Source: Chlorokybus atmophyticus (Eukaryota > Streptophyta > Chlorokybophyceae > Chlorokybales > Chlorokybaceae). From it: a stretch of DNA of 64,000 bases. The notes under the pieces were generated by a model, which was given only the letters and a program-made list of their open reading frames with translations, did not search any database and was not told the origin of the DNA. The stretch spans positions 80,911 through 144,910 of the forward strand of contig RHPI01001517.1 of NCBI GenBank assembly GCA_009103225.1, read 5' to 3'. The position numbers were made by a program, and so were the translations under genes. Positions 1 to 10,984 of the stretch are shown here, one piece after another. Numbering within the stretch: position 1 is the stretch's first letter; each line of letters begins with the position of its first letter.

Positions 1-2357
1 GTGCATGCACTTTGAACACCAAACTAAAGTTGTTTTGAGGCTGAGTTGATACACCTTTACTTATCGCCAGCATACAAAATCCACAATGGAAACCTAGCGT
101 ATCTCAAGCGTTCACAAAATAGTCCCCCCCAGGCAAAACTGCAGGGGGGAGTGTACAAAAACGGGGGACTGCAATGGAGTAAGTATGCTTCGTAACCGCA
201 TAACACAAAAGAGTGGCATAAAGCAAACTCAAAGGGTTTGTGTTGTGTGCAAGTATGAAAGCAGTAATGTGCAAGCAAGCAAGCAAGAGCATGGATTGCG
301 TGTAAGCTCCTTCTTGGCCCCCACAACAAATTGACCCTATAACTGTATGTAACACTCGAACACATAACCCTCATGTAGAAACGCAGCTTGTGGCATGCAT
401 TTGCAGATAACGGAGTGACAACTTGCAGCACGCAAGCCTAAGGCAGAGGTGCATGTCTGCGAATGGTTTTGGTCCATTAGCAACGGCAGCAACAATGATG
501 ACAACAACGACAACATCGTTGTAGACGCTTGCTTGGTCGGGCCAAGTTGGCTGCCGTTACATCTTCATACTTACAGACGGCGCTGTTAAACTCGTTAACA
601 ATTCGACCTTACCACCGGCGCACCTTCTAGCCATGTATTTGATGGCTTACTCTAAACATCTATAATGGACACATACGTGTTGGTTGTTATGCTTAAAATA
701 GCAGCTTAATAAAAGAAATTAATTGGTGCCGTCAAGACTGCAGACTTTTCATGGGTTAGCGCATTAAGCATTCATGTTAAACACAAGTCTTGTGTGATTT
801 AAATGCATACACGATTATACGTATACATGTACACTGTGCATGGCATGCAGGCATATGCATTTCAACTAATGAACAGCATGGCATGCTTGCGCAACCATCA
901 TAACATGTAATCACTTTATTGTACATGCGGGCGTTTGCTCCCCTAACTTGATCACATGTGCCTTACTTGTACTTACCCGGTTGTTGTAAAAGATGTTCTC
1001 ATGGCTCGATTAATCATGATAATCACCTACATTAACATGTACTTGTATGTATACATGCACCATCCCTCTGTGTCACATATGATGCATGCGGCATGTATCC
1101 ACCTGCGCAGTAAGGCAAATAGCGCATGCTTTGCTTATCTTGCCCGCTGCATTGTCATACTTAAGTCCACCTTCTCTATCGGAATGTTTATGTCATAGAT
1201 GCTCAGCTTTGTGAAAACAATGTATTTATTATGACACGGTATGTAACGTTACTTGCTCGAATACAATAATCCCAGGCATGATTGCTGATTAATTGCAGTA
1301 TATGAGACCATGATTTCATGATATGCTACGTATGCGTCATGCATGTTAAATGCCAAGATAGTTTTCGTACCATTTATGATGCTTTCGTGGTTTTAAACTC
1401 CTTTGAGGGTTTATCACGATGAGCAGGGGTTTAGATTGCACAATGCCTTCAAAGCGCATCATTACAATATCATGTTCAGTATCACAATCAGTAACGATGC
1501 TTAGAAATCATGAATATGTCGAGACATAAACGTCATGCGATCTTATTGTACAATCAACTAACACAGCAACTGTTCATATATCGCTTAATGACCTTTACTT
1601 TTTGTAAATGGCTTGGGCCCTCCGAGAGTTGTTTCAACATACTGTGGATGGGATCAAATTATCTATAATTATAAAAATCATAAGCATCAGCCTTACAGCA
1701 TGAAATTACCCTTGATATACTACTTTTCATATTTCGCGGTCTAAACATTGTGAGCCAACATAGCAACACTGTTGGCATGCAATGCAATTGTCTCAAGGGA
1801 AATACTTAAAGCAAAATTCGCTTGAACACTTATCACTTTTAAACACCACATATCATTTGTTACAATAGCATGTGTTGACTTGGTACATTTTCAACTATTG
1901 AGATTAAAACGGTGATGTGATGTAAGCCCCAGTAAAGTTCCCACATTTGTACCATATGCAGGTAGCATGTGTGGTGTCACTAGTCTCATAACTCTATTGA
2001 TCATGCACTAAACATGTAGTTTATGATATATAGGAAGCTTGGATTATCGTTGCATATACTGTAGATTAGTGCCTCACACATACTTAACCTACCATATTTA
2101 TGAATCTCGTTCGCTCGATGTAAATGTATTCAGCCTTGTTATTTGCATGATAAGAAAAGTACCATTCCGTATGAATTGTCACATAGCATACATGTGGTAG
2201 AGTAACGCAATCAGAACGCAAGTATAACACATGAAGATAAAAGTCAGTTTGGGGACATATAAGGTTTTAACTTGGGTCCACAATGGAAGTTGGGGCTTGA
2301 AAAACGCCGAGGTCAAAACTTAAATATGATATGTTGCTCAAAAATTGAGTGCATATA
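1..2357. other. Gene-poor AT-rich stretch
   Basis: I see no supportable gene here. Open frames are short, lack domain motifs, and are not flanked by splice-like sites that would join them. The stretch is AT-rich and full of TGCATG and TACATG words, like other non-coding parts of the window. Confidence 0.6.
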
Positions 2358-3864
2358 TGTCACGCCTATAAGGCTGGCGAAAGTCATCGGAGGACAGAGA
2401 ATGGCATTCTCTGTCTCTTGCTTATATATGTAAGATGAGACTCTGTGACGGTGCTCGTGCCTTGTCACCTGTGAGTTGGTCCAATCAACAACCCTCTCAC
2501 CAAGACACGGTATTCACACCGGAACCTTGCCCCCTCTGCCAAGCACACATGCGCGCCCCGCCATTTGCGTACGCACGCGCATGCGCTCGAAGCTACACAT
2601 CGACTTGTGTAGCGCCTTAGATCGTCACACAAGCAAGCACACACCAGTGGACACACGCGAGCAACCCCCGCTAACCACCACCAAGCTTGCACACAAGAAA
2701 CTAGGGAGCTAAGCGTTCCATTGTACATTGTAGAATGTCGCTTTTATACCTACCAGTCTGCACATGCTACTGTCTAGACGATTCCCGTGCTACACAAAAC
2801 TAGATGCCAAGATGTCATTGCAGAACCATGTAGTACACTTCTAGACCTTTCTTACGCACCAAAGATCTCCTGATTAGGTGCTCATATGGTCAACTACTTG
2901 GCGCCAGGCCCTTCCAGGAATCTGGTCGAGTCCTTCTCTGACTGGCCCTCCGTTTTCACCTTCCGGACTGGTCCTGGGCCCCCGGTCGATATCCGCGGCA
3001 GACTCATAACTCGCCGATATCTGCCACAAGTCATGAAAACGTGGTGCTCGATAACTGGGCCAAAATAGGTTCTAAATCATGAAACTTGGCCTCAACTGTT
3101 ACAGACTCAGTAGTGATAGGCGGGGACTCGTACCTTAAGCAAGTGTAGTGCTTATGGGGTATGCTCTTATATAGGTCTACTCTTGAGCCTATAAGGGCCT
3201 TGAGTGATGCTTAACTACACAAGGCATTGATGAGGGCTAGCATAGAGCTAGTCAATGCGTATGGCATGTACGCCCTTGTTATTGTACTGTAAGTTGCCAC
3301 AGAACGTACTAATTGCAAGACATTAAGCCAAGTTGGCAAACCACAGGATCTGTACTATAGTCATGCGATTTGCCATAAATGTAACGGTCGCAAGGCAAGT
3401 AGCGCATGTTGGCAATCCGCAAGCACGTGTGTACCAGAGGAGTTTGGGTTTGTAAGCCTGAGGTAGGACTGTTATTCTTATGAGAATGAGGTGCTTTGAT
3501 ACTCCCAAGATGGAGTTTGTTGGTTTTGATGTTTAAACAAGGTCAGCACATAGTGACATAGCATATATGTACAACAGGGCCACTTGTGCGTTGGGTGCCT
3601 GGTGGTTAGCTGTTAAAGGGGCTCTCCCCTTTATCCCTCGTTGGGCGTGGTGTTGTGGTGTTGGGCGTGTTGGGCGTGTGGGTGCCCTAGTCTGGAGATG
3701 TGTAGAAAGGTTAGTGGCCATTCTCTTCTTTCTTGGTGCGCTGCTGCGACTTCCCCTGCCACGTGCTGCACCGTGCTGCTGGTGGGATTTTCGCAATAAG
3801 TCCTCAGTGCTTGTGCATAAGTTTGCCAAGCCTCGACCAGTAAGTAACTGGTGGTATCGTTACA
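2358..3864 (+). repeat. Old solo LTR of family A, interrupted by a family C LTR
   Basis: The left part starts TGTCACGCC and matches, with many changes, the start of the element A LTR at 4075 and 10000. The right part, about 3560-3864, matches the end of that LTR, including the closing GTATCGTTACA. The middle is displaced by the reversed solo LTR at 2444-3103. No internal retroelement sequence lies between the two halves, so this is a solo LTR. I found no matching 5-bp duplication (ATATA before, TTACA after). It is clearly older than the full-length copy 200 bp downstream. Confidence 0.8.
2444..3103 (-). repeat. Solo LTR of family C, inserted in the family A LTR
   Basis: This is the reverse complement of the element C LTR (56577-57248 and 61955-62626), with moderate divergence. 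It begins TGTGACGGTGCTCGTGCC and ends CAACTGTTACA. The five bases on each side are identical: GACTC at 2439-2443 and at 3104-3108. That is a perfect target-site duplication. A full element inserted here and was later reduced to one LTR by recombination. Confidence 0.92.
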
Positions 3865-4074
3865 TTACATGTACAAATAGATGTATGATTCAGAAGGCTG
3901 ATTGTGATTAGTCGAATGTACTGTGGAACTCAAGTGTGTGGTTTTTGATTATCAGAATGTTGCAAGTAAAAAATAATGTTGAAGTGCTTCACACAACGGC
4001 GCGCTTTTTTGCTCAATAAACGCATTCTTGGTGTTTTACTCTTACGTCATACAAAAGCAAGAGTCAAGAATTGG

Positions 4075-5078
4075 TGTCACGCCCACAGGGCAGGCAAAAG
4101 TCATTCTCTGTCCCTTACTTATGTGGTAAGTAAGATGAGACCAAGTGGGGACCCACACTACGCAAGCGTGTGGATGTGCTCTCATGTAGGTGTGCTCTAG
4201 AGTGTGCGGCCTTGAGCATGATGAACTACACAAGGCATGATGGCAAGCACAGGGCTGATCGTAGCCGATGAGACATCATGTGATGTACAGAGACATATGT
4301 GTGCATATGTCCGCATGTGTATGCATGTGTTTGCACATGTGTGCACATGTACGCATACGAGTGCATATGCGTGCATGAGAGGTATGTATTAGATGTATGC
4401 ATTTATATGCATGCATGCGCATATGTGTGCATATGCGCGCATATGTATGCATAAGGATGCATATGTATGCATGAGTATGATGTCTTAGGCTGATGTGACC
4501 AGCCAAGGACGTTTACAACGTCCAAGGATGATGTGTGTTATGTCCTAGGCTGATGTGACCAGCCTAGGGACGTTTACAATGTCCGAGGTTGATGTGTGAT
4601 CAGTCTTGGGCGTTGAAAGAGGTCCAAGGGCTGATGTGGCAGCCCTAGACATGAGTTGTGGTCAACGCAGCCATGACAAGGCATGTAGCCTTGAACTTGG
4701 ATGTTCTAGGTCGGAGAGCAGCAAAGAGAGGGTATATGAACGGCCTCAACATGTGTTGAGGCAGCTCAGCATGTGCATACTCGACTCTTGTGTGTGGGGT
4801 GCCTAGTTTAGTGGTTCAAGGGGCTCTCCCTCTCATCCCATGTGGGGTGTGATGTCCGTGGCAGCTGTGCACATGTGTGTGAGGTGTGCTTGAGTGTGTG
4901 AGTGTGTGGGAGCTGAGTAGAGAGGTTGGTGTCATCCTCTCCTTCCTTGGTGCGGTGCTGTGACTTCCTCTGCAAGGTACTGCACCAGTGACGCTGGTAG
5001 GGCTTCCAGTAGTAAGTCCTTGTGCTTGTGCATAAGTTCGCCAAGCCGCCCAGCAAGTAAGTGAGTGGTATCGTTACA
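4075..5078 (+). repeat. 5' LTR of element A
   Basis: This direct repeat begins TGTCACGCCCACAGGG and ends GTATCGTTACA, with TG...CA termini. It contains a (GCATATGTGT)-like purine-pyrimidine tract at about 4290-4480 and two near-identical blocks around 4480 and 4540 sharing GGCTGATGTGACCAGCC. It differs from the 3' LTR by small indels in both regions. Confidence 0.95.
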
Positions 5079-5079
5079 T

Positions 5080-5091
5080 TGGACTCGGAGC
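5080..5091 (+). promoter_or_regulatory. Primer-binding site of element A
   Basis: TGGACTCGGAGC lies one base after the LTR. It resembles the initiator-Met tRNA type site TGGTATCGGAGC found intact in elements C and D, with two mismatches. The assignment is by position and similarity. Confidence 0.6.
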
Positions 5092-5427
5092 TTGCATTCC
5101 AAGCCTTGCATGCTTGCTCATCAGCTCATGCACTTGCTGCACCGTGCGTGCGTTGCATTCTTTGCTTGCACGCACTACATGGCAGGGTTTTGAGCTGATT
5201 GTGCATGCTAGGTGGTGCGTTTAGCTGCGTGCACACTTGCATGCACGGTGTGGGTCGTTCTACACGCTGATTTAAGCATTAGTTGTGTGTTCTTGCTGCA
5301 CATACACAGCATTACACACGCATTGGCTTGTTGCTGCACCAGCTGCGCGTGTGTGCGCGCGTGTGCGCGTGAGTGCATCTGTTACAGGGACCTCACCTTG
5401 TGGTGTTGGCCCTAACCTTTGTGGCAA

Positions 5428-6152
5428 TGGCTGAGCAAGAGCATACAGCAAGAGAGGAGGTATCTTGAGGCAATGATGTTGCTAAGACCACCCGACAGCT
5501 TACCACTTTGGTTGCCACGTTGTGTGAGCAGGTAACAGAGTTACAGCAACAACACGAGGCCAACATAGCTCAATGGCAACGGTCAAGTGACATCGTTGAC
5601 TGTGCAATCCCAAGTAAGGGACATGTTGGTGCATCTGTTGATGCAAGTGTACAGAACCACCAAGAGCGTAAGCGTAGCCGTGAAGCACAGCTCCGTGAAG
5701 CTGAAGCTGATGCTGCTCGGGGCCATGCTCCCATGTATGAGGGACATGAAGAGAGCAAAAAGCCATGTATACAACGGGGATTGCCAATGGCTAGCTGCTC
5801 TGTGGACGTTGATACGCAATGTTCTTTCAGTGACTTGATGTCACGCCTTCCCCAACCATGCAATGTCGCTGTGTAGGAGAACGAGTTGGGTGTACAGGTA
5901 GATACTCAATTCATGCAGCACGACTATGCGGGCAAGTGTGTCTTGCTCAATGCACCTGTTGACGAGTTGTCAAACATGCTCAAGCACTATGTGAATTGCA
6001 AGAGCAAGAGTGCACACAACACAAGTGCATGCGTGGTTGTACCCAAGCGTCCTGGGTTGTGGACCCACTTTGTTAAAGGCATGCAGGTCCTAAGAGAGGT
6101 CAAGCTAGGTAAGGGGCAGATGCGTGTGTTGTATGACCCCTGCCATCCATGA
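5428..6152 (+). pseudogene. gag region of element A, broken
   Basis: The likely start is the ATG at 5428, but that frame meets TGA after 13 codons. The main frame then runs 5508-6152 with an in-frame TAG at 5874-5876. The encoded product is short and rich in Gln, Glu and His, with no CCHC knuckle that I can see. Residues encoded near 6020-6110 include SACVVVPKRPGLW and FVKGMQVL. This block resembles one in the element D remnant at 53.5 kb (VVVMVPKYHGPW), so it is probably a conserved module of these algal elements. Its role is not known to me. Confidence 0.65.
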
Positions 6153-6159
6153 GGTAAGT

Positions 6160-6516
6160 ACTCTGGACTTGACTTGGTTATTCAAGGCTTCTGTTGCGCA
6201 CGTGCCGTGCATCTTGATGTTAGACACGGGCACACTTGAGAACTTCGTGAGTGAATCTCTTGTGCGACGCTTAGGCATTCGTGTCAAGTGTGATGACACG
6301 GTTGTTGCCTTGAACAAGCTTGAGATCCCCGTGCGGGGAGTTGTACGCTTGTCTGTGCGTGTGCAAGGCTATCATGCTCAGCTCAAGTTCTTGATCATCC
6401 CAGTAGAGGTGCCAGGCGTGGATGTCATTGTTGGCAGCCACTGGAGCAAGCATGTGGCTTGCGCACAGACGCGGACACAAATCTTTACAGTGTACACAAA
6501 GGTCGAGGTCGTGTGA
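6160..6516 (+). pseudogene. Aspartic protease of element A
   Basis: The frame 6124-6516 encodes a retropepsin-like domain. The hydrophobic stretch before LMLDTGTLENFVS supplies the D-T-G active site (Asp codon at 6223). It is followed by LGIRV, a PVRGVVRLSV strand and VIVGSHW, as in Ty3/Gypsy proteases. It processes the Gag-Pol polyprotein. It lies in a different frame from gag and is separated from RT by about 80 bases with stops, so the original polyprotein is broken. The catalytic triad itself is preserved. Confidence 0.85.
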
Positions 6517-6596
6517 CCTTGCATGCAGATGGGCACAATGTTGCGCCCACTGTTAGCTCTGTTGATGATGCATCAAGTACAGATGTCTAATGTTCT

Positions 6597-8120
6597 TTGT
6601 TGAGTGCCATGCAAGTGAAGAGGGCTGTTCGCCATGGAGCTCAACCTCTTCTAGTGCTCGTCCGGCTAGTCGGCAACGACGACACTTCCACCTCAATTGG
6701 TGAGACCGGTGGCAAGCCACCAGACACGGCCCTTGAAGGTCTGTTGTCGGAATTTTCTGATGTGTTTCAAGCTGAACTGCCACCTGAGAGGGATGTCTGG
6801 CATACGATCCCTATAGAGTCTGATGCGCAGCCTCCGTTTAGACATGTGTATAGGCTGAGTCCAGCTGAGTATGCGGACATGGAGGGGCAGATCAAGGCCT
6901 TGCTTGAGAAGGGATTGATTGAGCCAAGTAGCTCTCCTTTCGGAGCACCCATTCTTTTCGTACCTAAGAAGGACGGCAGGCCACGCATGTGCGTAGACTA
7001 TAGGGCCTTGAACAAGCTGACCATCAAGAACAGGTATCCGCTGCCAAGGATAGATGATTTGCTTAATCAACTGAGCGGTGCCTCAGTGTTCAGCTCCTTT
7101 GATCTCATCAGTGGGTACCATCAGATCCGGATCACACCGGAAGATGTGCCCAAGACAGCATTTAGAACGCATATGGGACACTTTCAGTACAAAGTGCTGC
7201 CTTTTGGTCTGACGAATGCGCCAGCCACCTTTCAAGCTATGATGAACCGTGTGTTTCACAAGCTGATCGGGAAGACAGTGCTTGTATATATTAATGATAA
7301 ACATGTGTTCAGCAAGGATGCTAACATGCACGTCGCGCAAGTGCGCAAGGTGTTGGAAACGCTGCGTGCGCACCGTTTCTATGCTTACATGCCCAAGTGC
7401 GAATTTGGCAAGAAGAAACTAGAGTTCCTCGGGCACATCGTGAGCAAGGAGGGCGTGCGCCCAGACCCAAGAAAGGTTGCTAAGGTCAAGGATTGGCCTA
7501 GTCCCAAAAATGTGCACAAGCTGCGCGCATTCTTAAGCTTGAGCAACTACTTCCGCAAGTACATTCTGGGTTACTCATCGCGTGTTGCCCCTCTCACTAA
7601 TCTGTTGCGTGACAAGGTCGTGTGGAGGTGGTCACACAGGCAGCAAGAAGCCTTTGCGTCCATCAAAGAGGCTTTGGTGACAGCGCCTGTGTTGCAGCTG
7701 CCGGACTTCACCAAGCCCTTTGAGGTAAACTGTGATGTATCTGTTGAAGGCACTGGTGCAATGCTGCTCCAGAGTGGGCACCCTCTTGCTTACGTTAGCA
7801 AGAAGTTCTCTCCTGCTGAGAGGAACTATACAAAAACTGAGCAAGAGTTGTTGGGGGTAGTGCATGCGCTACAAGAGTGGCGTTGCTATCTAGAGGGGGT
7901 GGAAGGCGGGTTTAGTGTGATCACGGACCACAACCCCCTTGTTTTCTTTCAGACCCAACCAACCTTGTCGAGAAGACAAGCGAGGTGGGCTGAGTACTTG
8001 TCTAGATTCAACTTTACCTGGGTTTACAGACCTGGGAGAGTGAATGTGGCAGACCCTTTGAGTCGTTCGCCATTGCTGTTGGCAATGACAACACGTGCAC
8101 GTGCACGAAGCCAAGGGTAG
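6597..8120 (+). pseudogene. Reverse transcriptase and RNase H of element A
   Basis: This long frame of about 507 codons carries the ordered Ty3/Gypsy RT blocks: PIPLFV-type fingers (GAPILFVPKKDG), CVDYRALNK, FSSFDLISGYHQI and LPFGLTNAPATFQ. The RNase H part has TEQELLGVVHAL and VITDHNPLVF. The RT catalytic motif, normally Y-x-D-D, reads YIND (7287-7298): the first aspartate codon is AAT, one G-to-A step from GAT. That should abolish polymerisation. The frame ends at an in-frame TAG (8118-8120), beyond which the same frame continues into the integrase linker. Confidence 0.95.
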
Positions 8121-8156
8121 GCACAAGCAAGTGATGCTAGTGCCAGTACTTTCGAG

Positions 8157-9746
8157 TTGCCATCTGTGCATGAGCAAGCTGTCAATGAGACACCAGTGGC
8201 AACAAAGACCAGCGAGATGCCAACTGAGGTCGAAAGCGCAGACAGTGAAGCACCGTTGGTAGTGCACGAGCCAAGTGGGGAGGACCGAATGGCCGTTGAT
8301 GTGGAAGACATTATACAGCGTTTGCCTAGTGCTTATGCACTTGACACATGGTTTGTTGAGTTGCTGAAGCAGGCAGACGACAAGATCACTTGTCACAAGG
8401 GCCTTTGGTACCGTGAGGGCAAGTTGATAGTGCCAAATGCACTCGGCTTGAGGCAAGAGTGTCTGTATGAGGCACACAATTCTGTGTACAGTGGGCACAT
8501 GGGAATGGCAAGACCATCAAGCAGCTGCAAAGACAGTATTGGTGGCCGAGCTTTGGTGCTGATGCATCTAAATATGTCGCGTGTTGTGAAAGTTGTCAAA
8601 GAGACAAGGCCTCGCACAGGAAGCCAGCAGGGTTGCTGAAGCCCTTGGCTATTCCCAACTACCAAATGGGAGAGTGTGAGCATGGATTTGATCACAGAGC
8701 TATCTGTGACAAAGAAGGGACACAGTGCTGTCATTGTCTTTGTTGATCGCTTGACCAAGATAGTCAGATTTAAGCCCTGTCGCACAGACATTGATGCGCA
8801 AGAGTTTGCGTTTGTCTTTGTGAACTCGGTGTTCAGATCACACGGTGTACCCAAATAGTTGGTGTCTGACCGTGACCCTAAGTTTGTGAGCCACTTCTGG
8901 CAGGCTGTGTGCCGGTACTTGGGGATTAAGCAGAGCTTGAGCACTGCTTACCATCCACAGAGTGACGGACAGACGGAGCACGTGAATCATGTGTTGAAAG
9001 ATGTGCTGCGCCACTACACGTCACCAAGATTCGATGATTGGGATGTGTACCTGCCACTTGCTGAGTTCGCTGTGAACAATGCATGGCATGAGTCGCTAAG
9101 AAGCACTCCTTTCTATCTGAACTACGGTCGTCATGTGTTGACACCCATGTCTCTGAATGTCGAGCCATTCAGCAAAGTGCCAATGGCTAGAGACTTCACA
9201 GAGAGCATGCATGCCTCGTTGGCACATGCAAAAGACTGCTTGAAAGCAGCACAAGAAATGCAAGAGATGTATGCCAACAGGCAACGTAGGCTTGGAGATG
9301 AGCTCCAAATTGGAGATCAAGTGTTATTGAGCTCGAAGAACATTCGACTCAAAACAAGCGGTAAACGCAAGTTGCTACCAAAATGGCTGGGTCCATTCCG
9401 AATCACCGACAGTGTTGGTGACCGTGCCTTTCGGCTTGACTTGCCGAAGAGCATGCGAGTACATGATGTGTTTCATGTAGCACTGCTGAAACAGTACAAG
9501 AGTGACGGTCCAGTGCAACCCCCTCCCCCTCCAGTTGAGGTTGAGGGCGATCTCGAGTATGAGGTCGAGGCCATTGTTGGCAAACGGTTCAGAAAGTACA
9601 AGAAGAACTTTCGGATCCAATACTTGGTGAAGTGGCTTGGTTATGGCGAAGAGCATAACACCTGGGAGCCGAAAACCAACTTGGCAAAGCGTGCTGCCTT
9701 GTTGGAGGAGTTTGAGAATGAGCTCAAATCCACGGGTGCCACTTGA
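8157..9746 (+). pseudogene. Integrase with C-terminal chromodomain, element A
   Basis: The region encodes a Ty3-type integrase in pieces. The zinc-binding N part (GHMGMA..., then CESC in another frame) is broken by a frameshift near 8515. The catalytic core starts MDLITELSVTKKGHS, and an in-frame TAG (8856-8858) separates it from SDRDPKF. From that Asp to the Glu of SDGQTE there are 35 residues, the D,D35E spacing. A GPF module (WLGPFRI) and HDVFHVALLK follow. The last part, YEVEAIVGKRFRKY to YLVKWLGYG and NTWEP, is a chromodomain, which guides integration to marked chromatin in chromoviruses. Confidence 0.93.
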
Positions 9747-9987
9747 GAGCATGTGCTCAGAGCTACTAATGCTCAGCCTGTAGGAGCATGTGCACATGCC
9801 CACAGCATATTTATGTGACATACCAACACCGCATGCACTGGTACACAGTATCAGAGTTGGTTGGCACTCCCACGACTTGCACTACTTTCACGTGAAGCAC
9901 TGCCACTCAGTTAGGCCTGGCCAGCCTGGCTGCGGTTTGCCCCGAGACTAGTGTCCCACCCTTTTGCAACGCGGTCGTTGTAATGCA
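9747..9987. other. 3' untranslated part of element A
   Basis: Between the chromodomain stop and the polypurine tract I see no open frame or motif. This is the usual short 3' untranslated region of a Ty3/Gypsy element. Confidence 0.6.
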
Positions 9988-9999
9988 AGTGGGGAGGAA
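9988..9999 (+). promoter_or_regulatory. Polypurine tract of element A
   Basis: AGTGGGGAGGAA lies directly against the TGTCAC start of the 3' LTR, the position of the plus-strand DNA primer in LTR retroelements. Confidence 0.85.
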
Positions 10000-10979
10000 T
10001 GTCACGCCCACAGGGCAGGCAAAAGTCATTCTCTGTCCCTTACTTATGTGGTAAGTAAGATGAGACCAAGTGGGGACCCACACTACGCAAGCGTGTGTAG
10101 TGCTCGTGGGTGTGCTCTCATGTAGGTCTGCTCTAGAGCCTGTGCGGCCTTGAGCATGATGAACTACACAAGGCATGATGGCAAGCACAGGGCTGATCAT
10201 AGCCGATGAGACATCATGTGATGTACAGAGACATATGTGTGCATATGTCCGCATGTGTATGCATGTGTTTGCATATGTGTGCACATGCACGCATATGAGT
10301 GCATATGCGTGCATGAGAGGTATGTACTAGATGTATGCATGTATATGCATGCATGCATAAGGATGCATATGTATGCATGAGTATGATGTCTTAGGCTGAT
10401 GTGACCAGCCAAGGACGTTTACAACGTCCAAGGATGATGTGTGTTATGTCCTAGGCTGATGTGACCAGCCTAGGGACGTTTACAATGTCCGAGGTTGATG
10501 TGTGATCAGTCTTGGGCGTTGAAAGAGGTCCAAGGGCTGATGTGGCAGCCCTAGACATGAGTTGTGGTCAACGCAGCCATGACAAGGCATGTAGCCTTGA
10601 ACTTGGATGTTCTAGGTCGGAGAGCAGCAAAGAGAGGGTATATGAACGGCCTCAACATGTGTTGAGGCAGCTCAGCATGTGCATACTCGACTCTTGTGTG
10701 TGGGGTGCCTAGTTTAGTGGTTCAAGGGGCTCTCCCTCTCATCCCATATGGGGTGTGATGCCCGTGGCAGCTTTGCACATGTGTGTAAGGTGTGCTTGAG
10801 TGTGTGAGTGTGTGGGAGCTGAGTAGAGAGGTTGGTGTCATCCTCTCCTTCCTTGGTGCGGTGCTGTGACTTCCTCTGCAAGGTATTGCACCAGTGACGC
10901 TGGCTTCCAGTAGTAAGTCCTTGTGCTTGTGCATAAGTTCGCCAAGCCGCCCAGCAAGTAAGTGAGTGCTATCGTTACA
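10000..10979 (+). repeat. 3' LTR of element A
   Basis: This direct repeat of the 5' LTR is 24 bp shorter overall. It has a deletion in the GCATATG-rich tract near 10345 and one in GTGACGCTGGCTTCC near 10890, and it keeps a CTCGTGGGTGTG segment that the 5' LTR has lost. It is followed at once by the duplication ATTGG. Confidence 0.95.
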
Positions 10980-10984
10980 ATTGG

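Larger units (their letters stand above)
4070..10984 (+). mobile_element. Element A: full-length, decayed Ty3/Gypsy chromovirus
   Basis: Two LTRs (4075-5078 and 10000-10979) bracket gag, protease, RT, RNase H, integrase and chromodomain in Ty3/Gypsy order. The duplication ATTGG lies at 4070-4074 and 10980-10984, so the element is bounded exactly. A primer-binding site follows the 5' LTR and a GGGGAGGAA purine tract precedes the 3' LTR. All coding parts carry stops or frameshifts, and one catalytic aspartate of RT is changed, so this copy cannot be autonomous. The two LTRs differ by several indels and substitutions, so the insertion is not recent. Confidence 0.96.

Noticed and set aside
4606-10712. 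A 66-residue frame found twice, identical (4606-4806 and 10512-10712)
   Set aside because: Both copies lie in the two LTRs of element A; identity is due to the repeat, not to gene duplication.
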